Shown here piece by piece: positions 26,219 through 36,881 of a stretch of DNA of 42,213 nt. Made by a program: the position numbers and the translations under genes. Under the pieces are notes generated by a model, which saw only the letters and a program-made list of their open reading frames with translations, made no database searches and was not told where the DNA came from. The first letter of the stretch is position 1. The number at the start of each line of letters is the position of its first letter. The stretch comes from Tissierellia bacterium (GTDB taxonomy: Bacteria; Bacillota; Clostridia; Tissierellales; Peptoniphilaceae): positions 1 through 42,213 of the forward strand of contig JAUMZM010000010.1 of assembly GCA_030528125.1 (NCBI GenBank), read 5' to 3'.

Positions 26219-27364
26219 CTATCTAAGCAAGTTTCCTGAGATAACCATTCTCATTACTTCACTTGTACCTTCATATATTTCAGTTATTTTAGCATCTCTC
26301 ATCATTCTTTCTACTGGATAATCTCTTGTGTAACCATATCCACCATAAAGTTGTACACATTTTGTTGTTACATTCATTGCACATTCTGCTGCGAATAATT
26401 TTGCATGAGCTGCATAAACTGTATAATTTTCTCCTGCATCTTTTGCACAAGCTGCTCTATAAACTAATAATCTTGCAGCTTCTATTTGATTTGCTAAATC
26501 TGCAATCTTAAATTGTGTGTTTTGGAATCTTGCTATGCTTCTTCCGAATTGTTTTCTTTCTTTTACGTATTCAATTGTTTTTTCTAATGCACCTTCTGCA
26601 ATTCCTAACGCTTGAGCTGCTATACCAATTCTTCCTCCGTCAAGAGTTGACATGGCAATCTTAAATCCTTTACCTTCTTTTCCAAGGAGATTTTCTTTTG
26701 GAACTTTGCAGTTTTCAAATATCAATTCACAGGTTTTTGATCCTCTAATTCCCATTTTCTTTTCAGGAACACCTACAGAGAAACCTTCGAAATTTTTCTC
26801 TACTATAAATGCTGAAATACCATGATTTCCTTTTGACTTATCTGTCATTGCAAAAACTATATAAGTATCTGCAATTCCTGAGTTTGTGATGAAAATCTTT
26901 GAACCATTTAATATGTAGTTTTCTCCACTTTCATCTAATACTGCTGTTGTTTGTTGCATAGAAGCATCTGTACCTGCGTTTGGTTCTGTAAGAGCAAAAG
27001 CTCCTAAATATTTTCCTGATGCTAATGGAACAAGATATTTTTGTTTTTGTTCTTCTGTACCATATTTTTCAATTGGCCAGCTTCCAAGTGAAGTATGTGC
27101 TGAAAGAATTACGCCTGTTGTTGCACATTTTTTTGATAATTCTTCAACTGCTAGGATATATCCTAGGTAATCTCCGCCTTCTCCACCGTATTCTTTAGGA
27201 TAAGGAATTCCAAAGAATCCTGCTTTTTTCATTTTTTCAATTGTTTCAAGTGGAGCTCTTTCCTCTTCATCAATTTCTGCAGCAATTGGTTCAACTTCAG
27301 TTACTGCAAACTCTTCATACATTTTTCTAAGCATTTCATGCTCTTGGTTTAATTTAAAGTCCAT
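26219..27364 (-). CDS. bcd: Butyryl-CoA dehydrogenase
   Basis: Bcd reduces crotonyl-CoA to butyryl-CoA with electrons from EtfAB. The preferred start is the ATG at 27364, with GAAAGGA 6 nt upstream; it gives 381 residues, whereas an upstream start at 27379 would use up the ribosome site. Motifs are the FAD/substrate segment [11 protein letters not shown], the ITNSG strand, RKQFGR, and the catalytic base Glu365 in IYEGTSEV. The order thl-bcd-etfB-etfA places it with its redox partners. A hairpin separates it from thl. Confidence 0.96.
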   Translation of the reverse strand: MDFKLNQEHEMLRKMYEEFAVTEVEPIAAEIDEEERAPLETIEKMKKAGFFGIPYPKEYGGEGGDYLGYILAVEELSKKCATTGVILSAHTSLGSWPIEKYGTEEQKQKYLVPLASGKYLGAFALTEPNAGTDASMQQTTAVLDESGENYILNGSKIFITNSGIADTYIVFAMTDKSKGNHGISAFIVEKNFEGFSVGVPEKKMGIRGSKTCELIFENCKVPKENLLGKEGKGFKIAMSTLDGGRIGIAAQALGIAEGALEKTIEYVKERKQFGRSIARFQNTQFKIADLANQIEAARLLVYRAACAKDAGENYTVYAAHAKLFAAECAMNVTTKCVQLYGGYGYTRDYPVERMMRDAKITEIYEGTSEVMRMVISGNLLR

Positions 27365-27383
27365 TTTTACTCCTTTCAATTGG

Positions 27384-27417
27384 AAAGGATCTCGAAAAAG
27401 AGATCCTTTATTTTTTT
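27384..27417 (+). terminator. Hairpin between thl and bcd, with plus-strand polarity
   Basis: A 10-bp perfect stem (27384-27393 with 27400-27409) has an A-rich loop. Its T-run (27411-27417) is on the plus strand, opposite to all neighbouring genes. On the minus strand the stem is followed by CCAATTG, not by T. It may stop antisense RNA, or act in the operon mRNA as a processing or stabilising structure. Confidence 0.5.
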
Positions 27418-28597
27418 ATCTTTCAACTATTACAGCAGTTCCCATTCCACCGCCGATACAAAGTGTTGCAAGACCCTTTTTGCTATCTCTCTTTTCCATT
27501 TCATAAAGAAGTGTTGTAAGTATTCTTGCTCCACTGCATCCAATTGGGTGTCCTAATGCTATTGCGCCACCGTTTACATTTGTTTTTTCCATATCTAATC
27601 CAAGCTCATTTCTTACTGCACAAGCTTGAGCTGCAAATGCCTCGTTAGCTTCAACTAAATCCATATCTTCTATTGTAAGATTTGCTTTTTCAAGAGCTTT
27701 TCTACTTGAAGGAATAGGACCTGTTCCCATTATGCTTGGATCAACTCCTGCTGATGCATAGCTTATAATTGTTGCAAGTGGTTTTATTCCTAATTCTTTA
27801 GCTTTTTCTTCGCTCATTAATACTAAGCATGATGCTCCATCGTTTATTCCAGAAGCGTTTCCTGCTGTTACTGTTCCATCCTTTTTGAATGCTGGACGTA
27901 ATTTAGCAAGACTTTCTGCAGTAACTCCATCTCTGATATATTCATCATCTTCTACTACAGTTACTCTTCCTTTTCTGTCTTTAACTTCTACAGGAACTAT
28001 TTCATCTTTAAATCTTCCTTCTGCTCTTGCTTTAGAAGCTCTTTGTTGACTTGTTGCTGATAATTGATCTTGGTCTTCTCTTGTTATGCCATATTTTGCA
28101 GCTACGTTTTCAGCTGTAATTCCCATATGATAATGATTAAATACATCCATCAATCCATCATTAAGCATTGAATCAACTGCGTTAACATCTCCCATTTTTG
28201 ATCCCCATCTCATTTTCTTTAATAAGTATGGAGCTTGGCTCATTGATTCTGTTCCTCCAGCTAAAACTATATCTGCATCTCCTGCTCCGATTAGTTGTGC
28301 TGCAAGTGAAACTGTTCTAAGTCCAGAACCGCAAAGCATGTTAAGTGTCATTGCTGGAACAGTTACAGGACAACCTGCACCTAGTACTACTTGTCTAGCA
28401 ACGTTTTGTCCTAAACCTGCTTGGAGTACGCATCCTATTATTGCTTCATCAATATCTTTAGGTTCTATTGATGCTCTTTTGATTGCTTCTTTAGCAGCTA
28501 CTACTCCTAATTCAACTGCTGATACGTTTTTGAATACTCCTCCGTTTGAACCAACTGGTGTTCTTACTGCGCTAGCTATAACTACTTTTCTTGTCAT
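27416..28597 (-). CDS. thl: Acetyl-CoA acetyltransferase (thiolase)
   Basis: Thiolase condenses two acetyl-CoA to acetoacetyl-CoA, the entry to the butyrate pathway. It has 393 residues. The nucleophile is Cys89 (NMLCGSG), with His in [16 protein letters not shown] and a second Cys in [10 protein letters not shown] near the C-terminus. It is the first gene after the promoter at 28683-28712, with a leader of about 80 nt. The ATG has a GGGAGG site. Confidence 0.97.
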   Translation of the reverse strand: MTRKVVIASAVRTPVGSNGGVFKNVSAVELGVVAAKEAIKRASIEPKDIDEAIIGCVLQAGLGQNVARQVVLGAGCPVTVPAMTLNMLCGSGLRTVSLAAQLIGAGDADIVLAGGTESMSQAPYLLKKMRWGSKMGDVNAVDSMLNDGLMDVFNHYHMGITAENVAAKYGITREDQDQLSATSQQRASKARAEGRFKDEIVPVEVKDRKGRVTVVEDDEYIRDGVTAESLAKLRPAFKKDGTVTAGNASGINDGASCLVLMSEEKAKELGIKPLATIISYASAGVDPSIMGTGPIPSSRKALEKANLTIEDMDLVEANEAFAAQACAVRNELGLDMEKTNVNGGAIALGHPIGCSGARILTTLLYEMEKRDSKKGLATLCIGGGMGTAVIVER

Positions 28598-28682
28598 AAA
28601 TACCTCCCATAGACATTTCTAGTTACATACTAAAACAAAACTAAATTTTCAATCTAATATTGTTATTTTTTTATCTATCTAT

Positions 28683-28712
28683 ATTATATGTGTTTGTTAT
28701 ATATTTGTCAAA
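28683..28712 (-). promoter_or_regulatory. Promoter of the butyrate operon
   Basis: On the minus strand a perfect TTGACA (28707-28712), an 18-nt spacer and a perfect TATAAT (28683-28688) are present, upstream of thl. The -35 box lies only 15 nt past the CoA-transferase stop, and I see no terminator between them, so read-through from that gene is also likely. Confidence 0.82.
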
Positions 28713-28726
28713 TAATTTTTGTATGC

Positions 28727-30070
28727 TTATCTCTTGTTGGATTTTCTCCAAATTCCAATATCTTCGGCTTCTTTTATAAGCTCATCTCTAAAGTCTGGAT
28801 GTGCTATTGATATAAGTGCCTCTGCTCTTTGCCAAGTGCTAAGTCCTTTTAAGTTTACTATTCCTTGTTCTGTTACTACATACATAGTATTAGCTCTTGT
28901 ATCTGTTACTATTGATCCTTCACTTAGAGTAGGTCTTATATTTGAAGCCCTTTCACCTGTCTTTTTGTTTTCAAAGAAAGATTTTAATGCTATAAATGAT
29001 TTTCCTCCCTTTGATTTGTATGCTCCAATTACAAAGTCTAATTGTCCGCCTGCTCCAGATATATGTCTTGTTCCTTTACTTTCTGCTGATATTTGTCCAA
29101 ATAGATCTACTTCTACTGCAGTATTTATACTCATAAAGTTATCTATACTAGAAATTACTTCAACATCATTTGTATAATCAACTGGAGCACTCATGATTTC
29201 AGGGTTATTATCTATGAAATCATACATTTCTTTACTTCCTGCTCCAAATGCAAACACTTGACGGAATCTATCTCTTGATTTCTTAGCTCCTGTAATCTTA
29301 TTTTGTTTGGATAGTTCAACAAAACCATCAACATACATTTCTGTGTGTACTCCAAGATCCTTTAAATCGCTTTGTGCTATTAAGCTTCCAACAGCGTTTG
29401 GCATTGATCCTATTCCAAGTTGTATACATGATCCATCTACTAATTCATCAACAATAAATTTTGCAACTTTTTTATCATCTTCTCCAAAGCTTCCGGATTT
29501 TAATTCTGAAATTGGAGGATTATCTCCTTCAATTATATAATCTACATCTTTTATATTGATTTCAGATTCAAAGCCTCCAAGAACTCTTGGCATATTTTCA
29601 TTAACTTCTACAATAATTTTATCTGAAACTTCTATTATAGCTCTCATGTGAGAAGCATTTGGTCCAAAGTTAAAGAATCCAAAATTATCCATTGGAGATA
29701 CTTGAAATACTGCAACATTTACATGTTTAATATTTTCTCTATAATATCTTGGCAATTCAGAATATTTTAGTGGAATATAAAATCCCGATCCATTGTTTAT
29801 TAACTTTCTCTCATATCCTGATGCATGCCATGAATTCCAAGTAAAATGTTTACATTCAGGATCATTTTTAACTATTTCGGGAATTTTAAAGATTACTCCG
29901 CCTCTTACATTAACATCACTTAATTCTTCTGTTCTTTTTGCTAATGCTTTATCAAATGCATCTGGTGTACCAGTGCACCAACCATAATCTACCCAGTCGC
30001 CACTGTTTACAATACTTGCAGCTTTATCTGGTGTGATTAATTTTTGCTGATATTCTTGTTTAAAATCCAT
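28727..30070 (-). CDS. Butyryl-CoA:acetate / 4-hydroxybutyrate CoA-transferase family
   Basis: This CoA-transferase (447 residues from the ATG at 30070, site AGGAAGG) probably moves CoA from butyryl-CoA to acetate, freeing butyrate. The catalytic glutamate is Glu244 in VHTEMYVDG, and [10 protein letters not shown] (219-228) is the conserved CoA-site loop. An open frame continues 69 codons further upstream but reads as AT-rich hydrophobic noise with no ribosome site, so I leave it out. Close relatives act on 4-hydroxybutyrate or acetate, and sequence alone does not separate these well. Its position directly upstream of thl-bcd-etfBA-crt-hbd favours the butyrate role. Confidence 0.88.
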   Translation of the reverse strand: MDFKQEYQQKLITPDKAASIVNSGDWVDYGWCTGTPDAFDKALAKRTEELSDVNVRGGVIFKIPEIVKNDPECKHFTWNSWHASGYERKLINNGSGFYIPLKYSELPRYYRENIKHVNVAVFQVSPMDNFGFFNFGPNASHMRAIIEVSDKIIVEVNENMPRVLGGFESEINIKDVDYIIEGDNPPISELKSGSFGEDDKKVAKFIVDELVDGSCIQLGIGSMPNAVGSLIAQSDLKDLGVHTEMYVDGFVELSKQNKITGAKKSRDRFRQVFAFGAGSKEMYDFIDNNPEIMSAPVDYTNDVEVISSIDNFMSINTAVEVDLFGQISAESKGTRHISGAGGQLDFVIGAYKSKGGKSFIALKSFFENKKTGERASNIRPTLSEGSIVTDTRANTMYVVTEQGIVNLKGLSTWQRAEALISIAHPDFRDELIKEAEDIGIWRKSNKR

Positions 30071-30540
30071 ACGTTTTCCTTCCTTATTTATATTTTCTCT
30101 ATTATTATACCCAAACAATAATATTATAACCAACCAATACAATTTTTTTATTATTATATTTTTAAATGATTTATATAAAAATTTTGCAATAAAATTTATA
30201 TTATCGTTTTCAAATATAATTATAACACTAAAATAACTTATACTAAATCTATAATTTGCTTTATTTAAATTTTTCATAAATTATTAGCATAGATTTTATT
30301 TTGGTATTTAATCATTGATTTAATATAAATAAATCTTAGAAATACCAAGTATAATCACTATAAAATCATAGCTTAAAGCAAAATACTAAAATAGCTAATT
30401 ATTACATGTATAATTATATAACAAAAGGAGCTTTTTTTAAAATATTATGCTTGAAATTTATATCTTTATTATCCAAAATAAATTACTTTATGCAATCAAT
30501 ACCAATTAAATAGTTTATTAAAGAAAATTTAAATATCAAA
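30071..30540. other. Long AT-rich non-coding region
   Basis: About 470 bases hold no convincing gene. Near 30104-30133 the minus strand has TTGGTT, 18 nt, TATAAT, a weak candidate promoter for the CoA-transferase. A 9-bp inverted repeat, TTGGTATTT at 30301-30309 and AAATACCAA at 30340-30348, flanks a 30-nt spacer, and a TATAAT follows at 30350-30355. An AAAGGAG at about 30424 points to no credible start codon. Confidence 0.6.
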
Positions 30541-30581
30541 AAAGGTGATGAATAGATAAATATTATTCTATCATCACCTTT
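30538..30581 (-). terminator. Terminator of the EIIC/D-LDH unit
   Basis: An 11-bp stem (30541-30551 with 30571-30581) carries an imperfect inner loop. On the minus strand it is followed by six T (30538-30543). It lies 15 nt after the D-LDH stop. Confidence 0.8.
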
Positions 30582-30595
30582 GATCTAATATTAAA

Positions 30596-31591
30596 TTATT
30601 TATTTACTATATTACTTGAATTTCCTGTTTCTACGTATTTTATCGATTCATCTAATGCAATACTTAATAGATTATCCAAAGCTGTTTCTGTGTAGAATGC
30701 TATATGTGGTGTATACACAATATCATCTCTTGATATGATTTCATTTAGCATATCATCATCTAGCTCTTCTCCTCTTTTGTCAGCTCTTACTATATTAAAT
30801 TCATTCTCATAAACATCCAACGCAGCTCCTTTTATTTTACCGCTATCTAATCCTTTAAGGACTGCTTTTGTATCTAAGATGCTTCCTCTTGCTGCATTTA
30901 TTATAACCACACCATCTTTCATCATGGAAATAGATTTTTCGTTTACCATATGATAATTTTCTTTTGTAGCTGGAACATGGAAAGTTATAACATCACTTTT
31001 TTCAAATAATTCTTCCAATGAAACATATTCTAATAACTCTTTAGCTTCATCTGACTTATATATGTCATAACCTATTATATTAGCACCCAATCCTTTAAAC
31101 AATTTTGCAGCAGCTCGTCCGATTCTTCCTGTTCCAACAATTCCTACAGTCAAAGTTCTCATCTCTTTTGAAAGAATAGGAAGTTGCCATCTAAAATCAT
31201 GCTCTCTTACATTTCTATATATATTATTTAAATTTCTTGTAAAGTATAATGCGGATGTAACTACAAATTCTCCTATTGCATTTGGTGAATAACTTGGAAC
31301 ATTTATTAATTTTATTCCTAGTTTGTTCATCTTATCAAGATTATACATATCAAATCCAGCTGATCTTTGAGAAATTACCTTTATTCCCATTTCATTTAAT
31401 TTATCGTATACTTCATCTTCGATTTTATTTAATGATGATAAGCTTACTGTTGAAGCATTATTTATAAGATCTATATTTTCCATAGTTAATGCTTCACTGT
31501 AAGCATTTACTTCTATATCTGGATTTTGTTTTTTCCAATTGTCAAGTAATTTTTCTTCGTCTTTTCTCAAATTAAATACTACAATTTTCAT
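30596..31591 (-). CDS. D-lactate dehydrogenase (D-2-hydroxyacid dehydrogenase family)
   Basis: The 331-residue enzyme reduces a 2-oxoacid, most likely pyruvate, to the D-hydroxyacid with NADH. GTGRIGRAA (about 152-160) is the NAD-binding loop. The catalytic triad is visible: Arg in NAARGSILD (about 235), Glu in VYENE (about 262) and His in TPHIAFYTETA (about 297). The HIAFYTETA context is characteristic of D-lactate dehydrogenases, although 2-hydroxyisocaproate dehydrogenases look similar. Its ATG overlaps the stop of the upstream EIIC gene by 1 nt, so the pair is translationally coupled. Confidence 0.88.
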   Translation of the reverse strand: MKIVVFNLRKDEEKLLDNWKKQNPDIEVNAYSEALTMENIDLINNASTVSLSSLNKIEDEVYDKLNEMGIKVISQRSAGFDMYNLDKMNKLGIKLINVPSYSPNAIGEFVVTSALYFTRNLNNIYRNVREHDFRWQLPILSKEMRTLTVGIVGTGRIGRAAAKLFKGLGANIIGYDIYKSDEAKELLEYVSLEELFEKSDVITFHVPATKENYHMVNEKSISMMKDGVVIINAARGSILDTKAVLKGLDSGKIKGAALDVYENEFNIVRADKRGEELDDDMLNEIISRDDIVYTPHIAFYTETALDNLLSIALDESIKYVETGNSSNIVNK

Positions 31592-32646
31592 TAATTACCT
31601 CCAAATTTATATGCATCATAATCGTAAATTTTTAATACATCAACCAATAATTTATTTATTAGAAATGATGAAGCAAAAGGTATTGCAAAAAATACCAATG
31701 CCGCTATTAGTATACTCTCTCCAAGTCCACTTTCCATAGCGGATATTGCATTTATTGGTCCTACAAGTCCTGAAAATCCAAAACCTGCCGATGCTGGTGT
31801 TCCTTGAATATTAAAAACATAAGCAAATATACCAGAAATTGCTGATGTTAATATTATTGGTAAATTTAATTTAGGATTTGCTATCCAGTTTTTCATAAAC
31901 ATCTTTGGTGATCCGAGAAATACTGCTGTTGTAACTCCTGCATTATTTATTTTACTAGAACCTATTACCAATACTGCTGTTGTAGCACAAATTCCTATAT
32001 TTGCAGCTCCACTGCCAAGACCTGATAGACCTATTGCTAGAGCAACCGCAACTGTAGAAAAAGGTGAAATAATTAAAATTGCAAAAATAACTGCCAATAA
32101 AATACTCATTAACAAAGGTTGAAGTGTTGTAATCTTTGCAACTAAAACACCTATTGCTGCTGTTAATTTTGAAACATAAGGTAATGTAAATAATCCAAGT
32201 CCACCTACTAGTGTTACTACAATAAGTGGAAGTAATACTATATTTAAGTTTCCTAGCTTTCCTCTAAGCTTAAGCACAACAAATACTACTATTGCTGCTA
32301 TTAATATAGTATTAATTAAGTCACCTATACCTGCAATTGCAAATCCATTTTCAGTAATTTTGATACTGCCACTTGATACAAAAGTGGTCATAGTTACTAC
32401 TGCACTTTCAATTAGATTTAATCCAAATTCCTTTGCTACTAATGCACCAACTAATGCTGGAACTGCCATTTGTGAAATAGTAACTACATTTAATAGACTT
32501 TTAAAAATTTCCGCTTTATCTTCAAGAGCTTTAAAAATCTCTCCTAATATTGCATTTGGAACAAGTCCTACTATAATTGCGATAGAAACTCCTCCAAGAA
32601 CTGTCATCATAAATTCTTTAAAGGAATATTTTTTATTTTCGCTCAT
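31591..32646 (-). CDS. PfoR-like PTS EIIC-type membrane protein
   Basis: The 351 residues form about eight to ten hydrophobic segments rich in Gly, Ala and Ile. The N-terminal GGVSIAIIVGLVPNAILG stretch and the NAGVTTAVFLGSPKMFMKNW segment match the PTS_EIIC_2 group, which includes the PfoR proteins of clostridia and staphylococci. These have lost the phosphotransfer domains, and their substrate is unknown. No IIA or IIB is adjacent. Coupling to a D-lactate dehydrogenase suggests a link to lactate or a related hydroxyacid, but that is inference. A weak TATAAT (32674-32679) precedes it. Confidence 0.82.
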   Translation of the reverse strand: MSENKKYSFKEFMMTVLGGVSIAIIVGLVPNAILGEIFKALEDKAEIFKSLLNVVTISQMAVPALVGALVAKEFGLNLIESAVVTMTTFVSSGSIKITENGFAIAGIGDLINTILIAAIVVFVVLKLRGKLGNLNIVLLPLIVVTLVGGLGLFTLPYVSKLTAAIGVLVAKITTLQPLLMSILLAVIFAILIISPFSTVAVALAIGLSGLGSGAANIGICATTAVLVIGSSKINNAGVTTAVFLGSPKMFMKNWIANPKLNLPIILTSAISGIFAYVFNIQGTPASAGFGFSGLVGPINAISAMESGLGESILIAALVFFAIPFASSFLINKLLVDVLKIYDYDAYKFGGN

Positions 32647-32734
32647 TTTACCTCCTTAAATTTTTAATAAAAAATTATATATTAATCAGAATAATTTTAT
32701 AAATTAATTCATGATAATATCTTAACAAATTTTA

Positions 32735-32763
32735 AAAGAGTTAATTTTATTAATTAACTCTTT
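32735..32763 (-). terminator. prfB terminator containing its stop codon
   Basis: A perfect 12-bp stem (32735-32746 with 32752-32763) has a 5-nt loop. On the minus strand the first arm includes the last Lys and Ser codons and the TAA of prfB. A TTTT-AAAA-TTT tail follows. Ribosomes reaching the stop would cover the hairpin. Confidence 0.7.
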
Positions 32764-33867
32764 GCATTGATACTTAAATAACTTTCTATAAATTCGTCCA
32801 ATTCTCCATCCATAACTTTATCAGCATTTCCAACTTCTGTGTTAGTCCTATGATCTTTTACTAATGTATATGGTTGAAATACATAGGATCTTATCTGGCT
32901 TCCCCATGCTATTTGACTGTATTTACCTTGTATATCTTCTATTTTTTCTCTTTGTTCTTCTTCTTTTATTTGAACAAGTTTTGCATATAACATACTCATA
33001 GCTGTCTGTCTATTTTGAATTTGGCTTCTTTCTGCTTGACAGCTTACAGTAACTCCTGTTGGTATATGGGTTATTCTAACAGCTGAATCTGTCATATTTA
33101 CATGCTGACCACCTGCTCCAGATGCTCTATAAGTATCTATTCTTAGATCTTTAGGATCTATCTCAATTTCTGAATTATCTTCTATTTGTGGAAATATATC
33201 AACGGATGCAAATGAAGTATGTCTTCTATTTGAGGAGTCAAATGGTGATATTCTTACTAATCTATGCACTCCTTTTTCTCCTTTTAGATAACCGTATGCA
33301 TATCTTCCTTTTACAAATAAACTTACTGATTTTATTCCTGCTGCTTCTTCGACGTTTATATCAGTTATTTCATATTGAAAATTCTTTTTATCAAAATACT
33401 TTTGATACATTCTAAGAAGCATGGATACCCAATCTGTAGCTTCAAGTCCTCCAGCTCCTGCGTGTATTGTCATATAGACATTATTTGTATCATATTCTCC
33501 ATTTAATTGAAGTTGTATTTTGAATTTATATAATTTTTTTTCTAAATCTGAAAGATCTTTAGAAATTTCTTCTATTGCATTAACTTCTTCATCTTCACTT
33601 AAATCTACTATTTCTATTAGATCTTTTATATCAAAAATTTCTTTTTCTAATGAATTATATTCGTTAAATTTGTCTTTATAATCACTAAGTTCACTCATAA
33701 CTTCTTGAGCTTTCTTATTATCACTCCAGAAATTTTCACTTAATGTCTTTTTTTCTAATTTTTTGATTTTATCTTCTAAATTTAAAGGGTCAAAGTGAAC
33801 CTTTGATACTTTTTAATGTATCAAAGGCTTTTTCACATCTTTCTTTTACTTCATATAATTCTTGCAT
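32754..33867 (-). CDS. prfB: Peptide chain release factor 2 (programmed +1 frameshift)
   Basis: RF2 ends translation at UAA and UGA. The gene starts at the ATG at 33867 (AGGAG site) and runs 25 codons to CTT-TGA-C, with the in-frame UGA at 33790-33792. A +1 shift on CUU puts Asp next and opens the rest, giving about 370 residues. AAAGG four bases before CTT is the Shine-Dalgarno-like stimulator. SPF (about 207-209) is the RF2 codon-recognition motif and GGQ is intact (GAGGQHVN). Low RF2 activity favours the shift, so the gene controls itself. A simple gene call would start only at 33698 and miss about 56 residues. It follows secA by 7 nt. Confidence 0.96.
33790..33804 (-). promoter_or_regulatory. 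RF2 recoding site (CTT TGA C with SD-like element)
   Basis: Codon 25 CTT, the UGA at 33790-33792 and the following C form the classic slippery site. The upstream AAAGG (33800-33804) is spaced 4 nt from CTT; the usual element is richer in G, so this one is comparatively weak. Confidence 0.93.
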
Positions 33868-33874
33868 AAATCTC

Positions 33875-36670
33875 CTATTTAGTTAATTTACCATGGCAAT
33901 TTTTATATTTCTTGCCTGATCCACACCAGCATGGATCATTTCTTCCAATCTTTTCTTTTGCGGATTTTACTACAGTCTTTCCTTTTGTCTGTTGAGGATT
34001 ATTAGTTGTCTTTCTTAGGTTTCCATTAAAGTTATCTTCTGATACTTCATTTACTTTTGTATCTGTTGCAACTTGCTTTCTCTCTAAGTTATTTCTAATT
34101 TGAACACTGAACATGAACTTAACTATATCTTCTTGAATAGCTTTTGTCATTTCCTCAAACATTTCATAACCTTCATTTGTATAGGCTCTTACAGGATCTT
34201 CATTTCCCATTGCTCTAACGCCTATTTCTTGACGCATTTGATCCATTGTATCAATATGATCCATCCACTTTGTATCAACAACTCTAAGAATTATTATTCT
34301 TTCAAGCTCTCTCATTTGCTCTTCGCCGAATTCTTCTTCTTTTTCGTTGTATTTTTTAAGACTTTCTTCATAAATATAATCTATCATTTTTTTCTGATCA
34401 TAATCATTTATATTTTCAAAATGAAGTCTATCTACTGGTAAGGCTAATGTTTGAAGGTGGTTTAATAATCCTGTCATTTCCCATTTTTCTGGTTTTACTT
34501 GATCATTTGTAAATGAATATACTGCTGTTTCTATGACATCTTTCATCATTTTAAGTACTGTTTCTTTCATGTTTTCGCCTATAAGTACTTGTCTTCTTTC
34601 ATCATAGATTATTGTTCTTTGTACATTCATAACATCATCATATTGAAGGACTCTTTTTCTTGTTGCAAAGTTATTTCCTTCAACTTTCTTTTGAGCTTTT
34701 TCTATTGATCTTGTTACAAGCTTAGAATCAATTGCTTCATCTTCTGGGAAATTTCCGCTATCTGCAAGTTTTTGCATTGTTTCTCCACCGAATAATCTCA
34801 TAAGATTATCCTCTAGTGATACAAAGAATTTACTTTTTCCTGGATCTCCCTGACGTCCTGAACGTCCTCTTAACTGGTTGTCTATACGTCTTGATTCATG
34901 TCTTTCTGTTCCTATAATGTATAGACCCCCGGCATTAACTACATCTTTTGCTTCTTTGTCGATGTCTACTTTATAGCCATTTTTAAGCTTTCTATATTTA
35001 TCTCTTGCTTCTAGTATTTCTTTATTTTGTGTTTCTGCAAATGAATCTACTTCTTCTAATATTTCTTCAGAAGTTCCCTCTCTTTTTAACTTTTGTTTTG
35101 CCATGAAATCAGCATTTCCACCTAACATTATATCGGTACCACGTCCTGCCATGTTGGTTGCTATTGTAACTGCACCTATTCTACCTGCTTGTGCTACGAT
35201 TTCTGCTTCTCTCTCGTGGTGTTTGGCATTTAATACAACATGAGGTATTCCTTTTTTCTTTAGTAGATTTGAAAGCTTCTCTGAGTTTTCTATTGAAATC
35301 GTACCTACAAGGATTGGTTCTCCTGTCTCATGTACTTTTTCGATTTCTTCTACTATCGCATTGTATTTTGCATTTTCATTTACATATACTAGGTCGTTTT
35401 CATCTTTTCTTTGTATAGGTTTATTTGTAGGTACTTCTACTACGTCTAGTTTGTATATTTCAGAAAACTCATCTTCTTCTGTCTTAGCTGTACCTGTCAT
35501 TCCTGATAATTTATCATACATTCTAAAATAATTTTGGAATGTTATTGTTGCAAGAGTCTTAGATTCACTCTTTACTTCTACTCCTTCTTTAGCTTCTATA
35601 GCTTGATGAAGTCCATCTGAGTATCTTCTTCCTTGCATTATACGTCCTGTAAACTCATCTACTATCATTACTTCTTGATTTTTAACTACATAATCAATAT
35701 CTTTTTTCATATTGCAATTTGCTTTAAGAGCATTATTGATGTAGTGAGCTATTTCCATGTTTTCAGGATCAGAAAGATTCTCGATTCCAAAGAATTTCTC
35801 TGCTTTTGCAGTACCTTGTTCTGTAAGATTAGATGTCTTTCTTTTTTCGTCTACTAAATAGTCTACAGTTTCTTCTTTGAAAGTTCTATCAAATGGATCT
35901 TTGTCATTATCTTCATTTGGATCAAGAATTCTTCCTTCAAGTCCTTTTACGAAAATATCAGCTTGTACATATGTATCAGTTGATTTTCCGCTTTGTCCTG
36001 AAATTATTAATGGTGTTCTTGCCTCATCTATTAATATTGAGTCTACCTCGTCTACTATTGCATAGTGAAGATCTCTTTGTACCATATCTTTTTGGTATAT
36101 AACCATGTTATCTCTTAGATAATCAAAACCAAATTGGTTGTTTGTTCCATAGGTTATATCACAATTATAATTTTCTTGTCTTTGCTTATTATCTAATCCA
36201 TATAAAATACATCCAACACTTAGTCCTAAGAAATTATATACCTTTCCCATCCATTCCATATCACGCTTTGCAAGATAGTCGTTTACTGTTACTACATGGA
36301 CTCCCTTTCCTTCAAGAGCATTAAGGTATGCTGGCAAAGTAGCTACTAATGTCTTACCTTCACCTGTTTTCATTTCTGCTATCTGACCATTATGTAGAAC
36401 AATACCACCCATTAGCTGTACTGGATATTGTTTTAATCCTAGTACTCTTGAGCTTGCCTCTCTTACTGTTGCAAACGCTTCAACTAAAAGTTGGTCTAGA
36501 GTTTCTCCATTTTTTAATCTTTCTTTAAATTCTACTGTCTTGTGTTTCAATTGATCATCAGTTAACTTTTGCATAGATTCATCTAATGCTAATATCTGAT
36601 CAACAATTTTTTGATTATTTTTTATCTCTTTATCACTAAATGTTCCAAAGAGTTTGTCTAAAATTCCCAA
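33875..36670 (-). CDS. secA: Preprotein translocase ATPase SecA
   Basis: SecA drives proteins through SecYEG using ATP. The 931 residues contain Walker [12 protein letters not shown] (about 100-110), the [19 protein letters not shown] motif, the second ATPase domain ([20 protein letters not shown]), the scaffold and the C-terminal zinc ribbon [16 protein letters not shown] that binds SecB or ribosomes. The start is a TTG at 36670, preceded by AGAGGTGA; the conserved MGILDKLFG opening supports this unusual codon. It lies upstream of prfB, as in many Firmicutes. Confidence 0.97.
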   Translation of the reverse strand: MGILDKLFGTFSDKEIKNNQKIVDQILALDESMQKLTDDQLKHKTVEFKERLKNGETLDQLLVEAFATVREASSRVLGLKQYPVQLMGGIVLHNGQIAEMKTGEGKTLVATLPAYLNALEGKGVHVVTVNDYLAKRDMEWMGKVYNFLGLSVGCILYGLDNKQRQENYNCDITYGTNNQFGFDYLRDNMVIYQKDMVQRDLHYAIVDEVDSILIDEARTPLIISGQSGKSTDTYVQADIFVKGLEGRILDPNEDNDKDPFDRTFKEETVDYLVDEKRKTSNLTEQGTAKAEKFFGIENLSDPENMEIAHYINNALKANCNMKKDIDYVVKNQEVMIVDEFTGRIMQGRRYSDGLHQAIEAKEGVEVKSESKTLATITFQNYFRMYDKLSGMTGTAKTEEDEFSEIYKLDVVEVPTNKPIQRKDENDLVYVNENAKYNAIVEEIEKVHETGEPILVGTISIENSEKLSNLLKKKGIPHVVLNAKHHEREAEIVAQAGRIGAVTIATNMAGRGTDIMLGGNADFMAKQKLKREGTSEEILEEVDSFAETQNKEILEARDKYRKLKNGYKVDIDKEAKDVVNAGGLYIIGTERHESRRIDNQLRGRSGRQGDPGKSKFFVSLEDNLMRLFGGETMQKLADSGNFPEDEAIDSKLVTRSIEKAQKKVEGNNFATRKRVLQYDDVMNVQRTIIYDERRQVLIGENMKETVLKMMKDVIETAVYSFTNDQVKPEKWEMTGLLNHLQTLALPVDRLHFENINDYDQKKMIDYIYEESLKKYNEKEEEFGEEQMRELERIIILRVVDTKWMDHIDTMDQMRQEIGVRAMGNEDPVRAYTNEGYEMFEEMTKAIQEDIVKFMFSVQIRNNLERKQVATDTKVNEVSEDNFNGNLRKTTNNPQQTKGKTVVKSAKEKIGRNDPCWCGSGKKYKNCHGKLTK

Positions 36671-36831
36671 GCTATCACCTCTAAATATTCTTTTATCATT
36701 CTACCATTATTTTAATTACGCTCAAATACTATCTAATAGAATAAAATTAAATTATTACAAAAAATGTAACATATTGTTTTTGTCACAAATATACTTATAT
36801 AGTATAACACATAATAATATATTATTAAACA

Positions 36832-36861
36832 AAAAATAAGAGACCTAAGTCTCTTATTTTT
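36832..36861. terminator. Bidirectional-looking terminator after hpf
   Basis: A perfect 13-bp stem (36832-36844 with 36849-36861) has a CTAA loop, with A on one side and T on the other. It lies about 20 nt after the hpf stop and separates hpf from secA. No plus-strand gene reads into it, so it should work for hpf. Confidence 0.8.
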
Positions 36862-36881
36862 ATTTATATAAATTAATGTAA

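Noticed and set aside
30071-30277. A 69-codon N-terminal extension of the CoA-transferase.
   Set aside because: It is AT-rich and hydrophobic, has no ribosome site, covers the likely promoter region, and is absent from the family.
30448-30510. A 20-codon plus-strand frame near an AAAGGAG site.
   Set aside because: The ribosome site is about 17 nt from the ATG, too far, and the peptide has no recognisable features.
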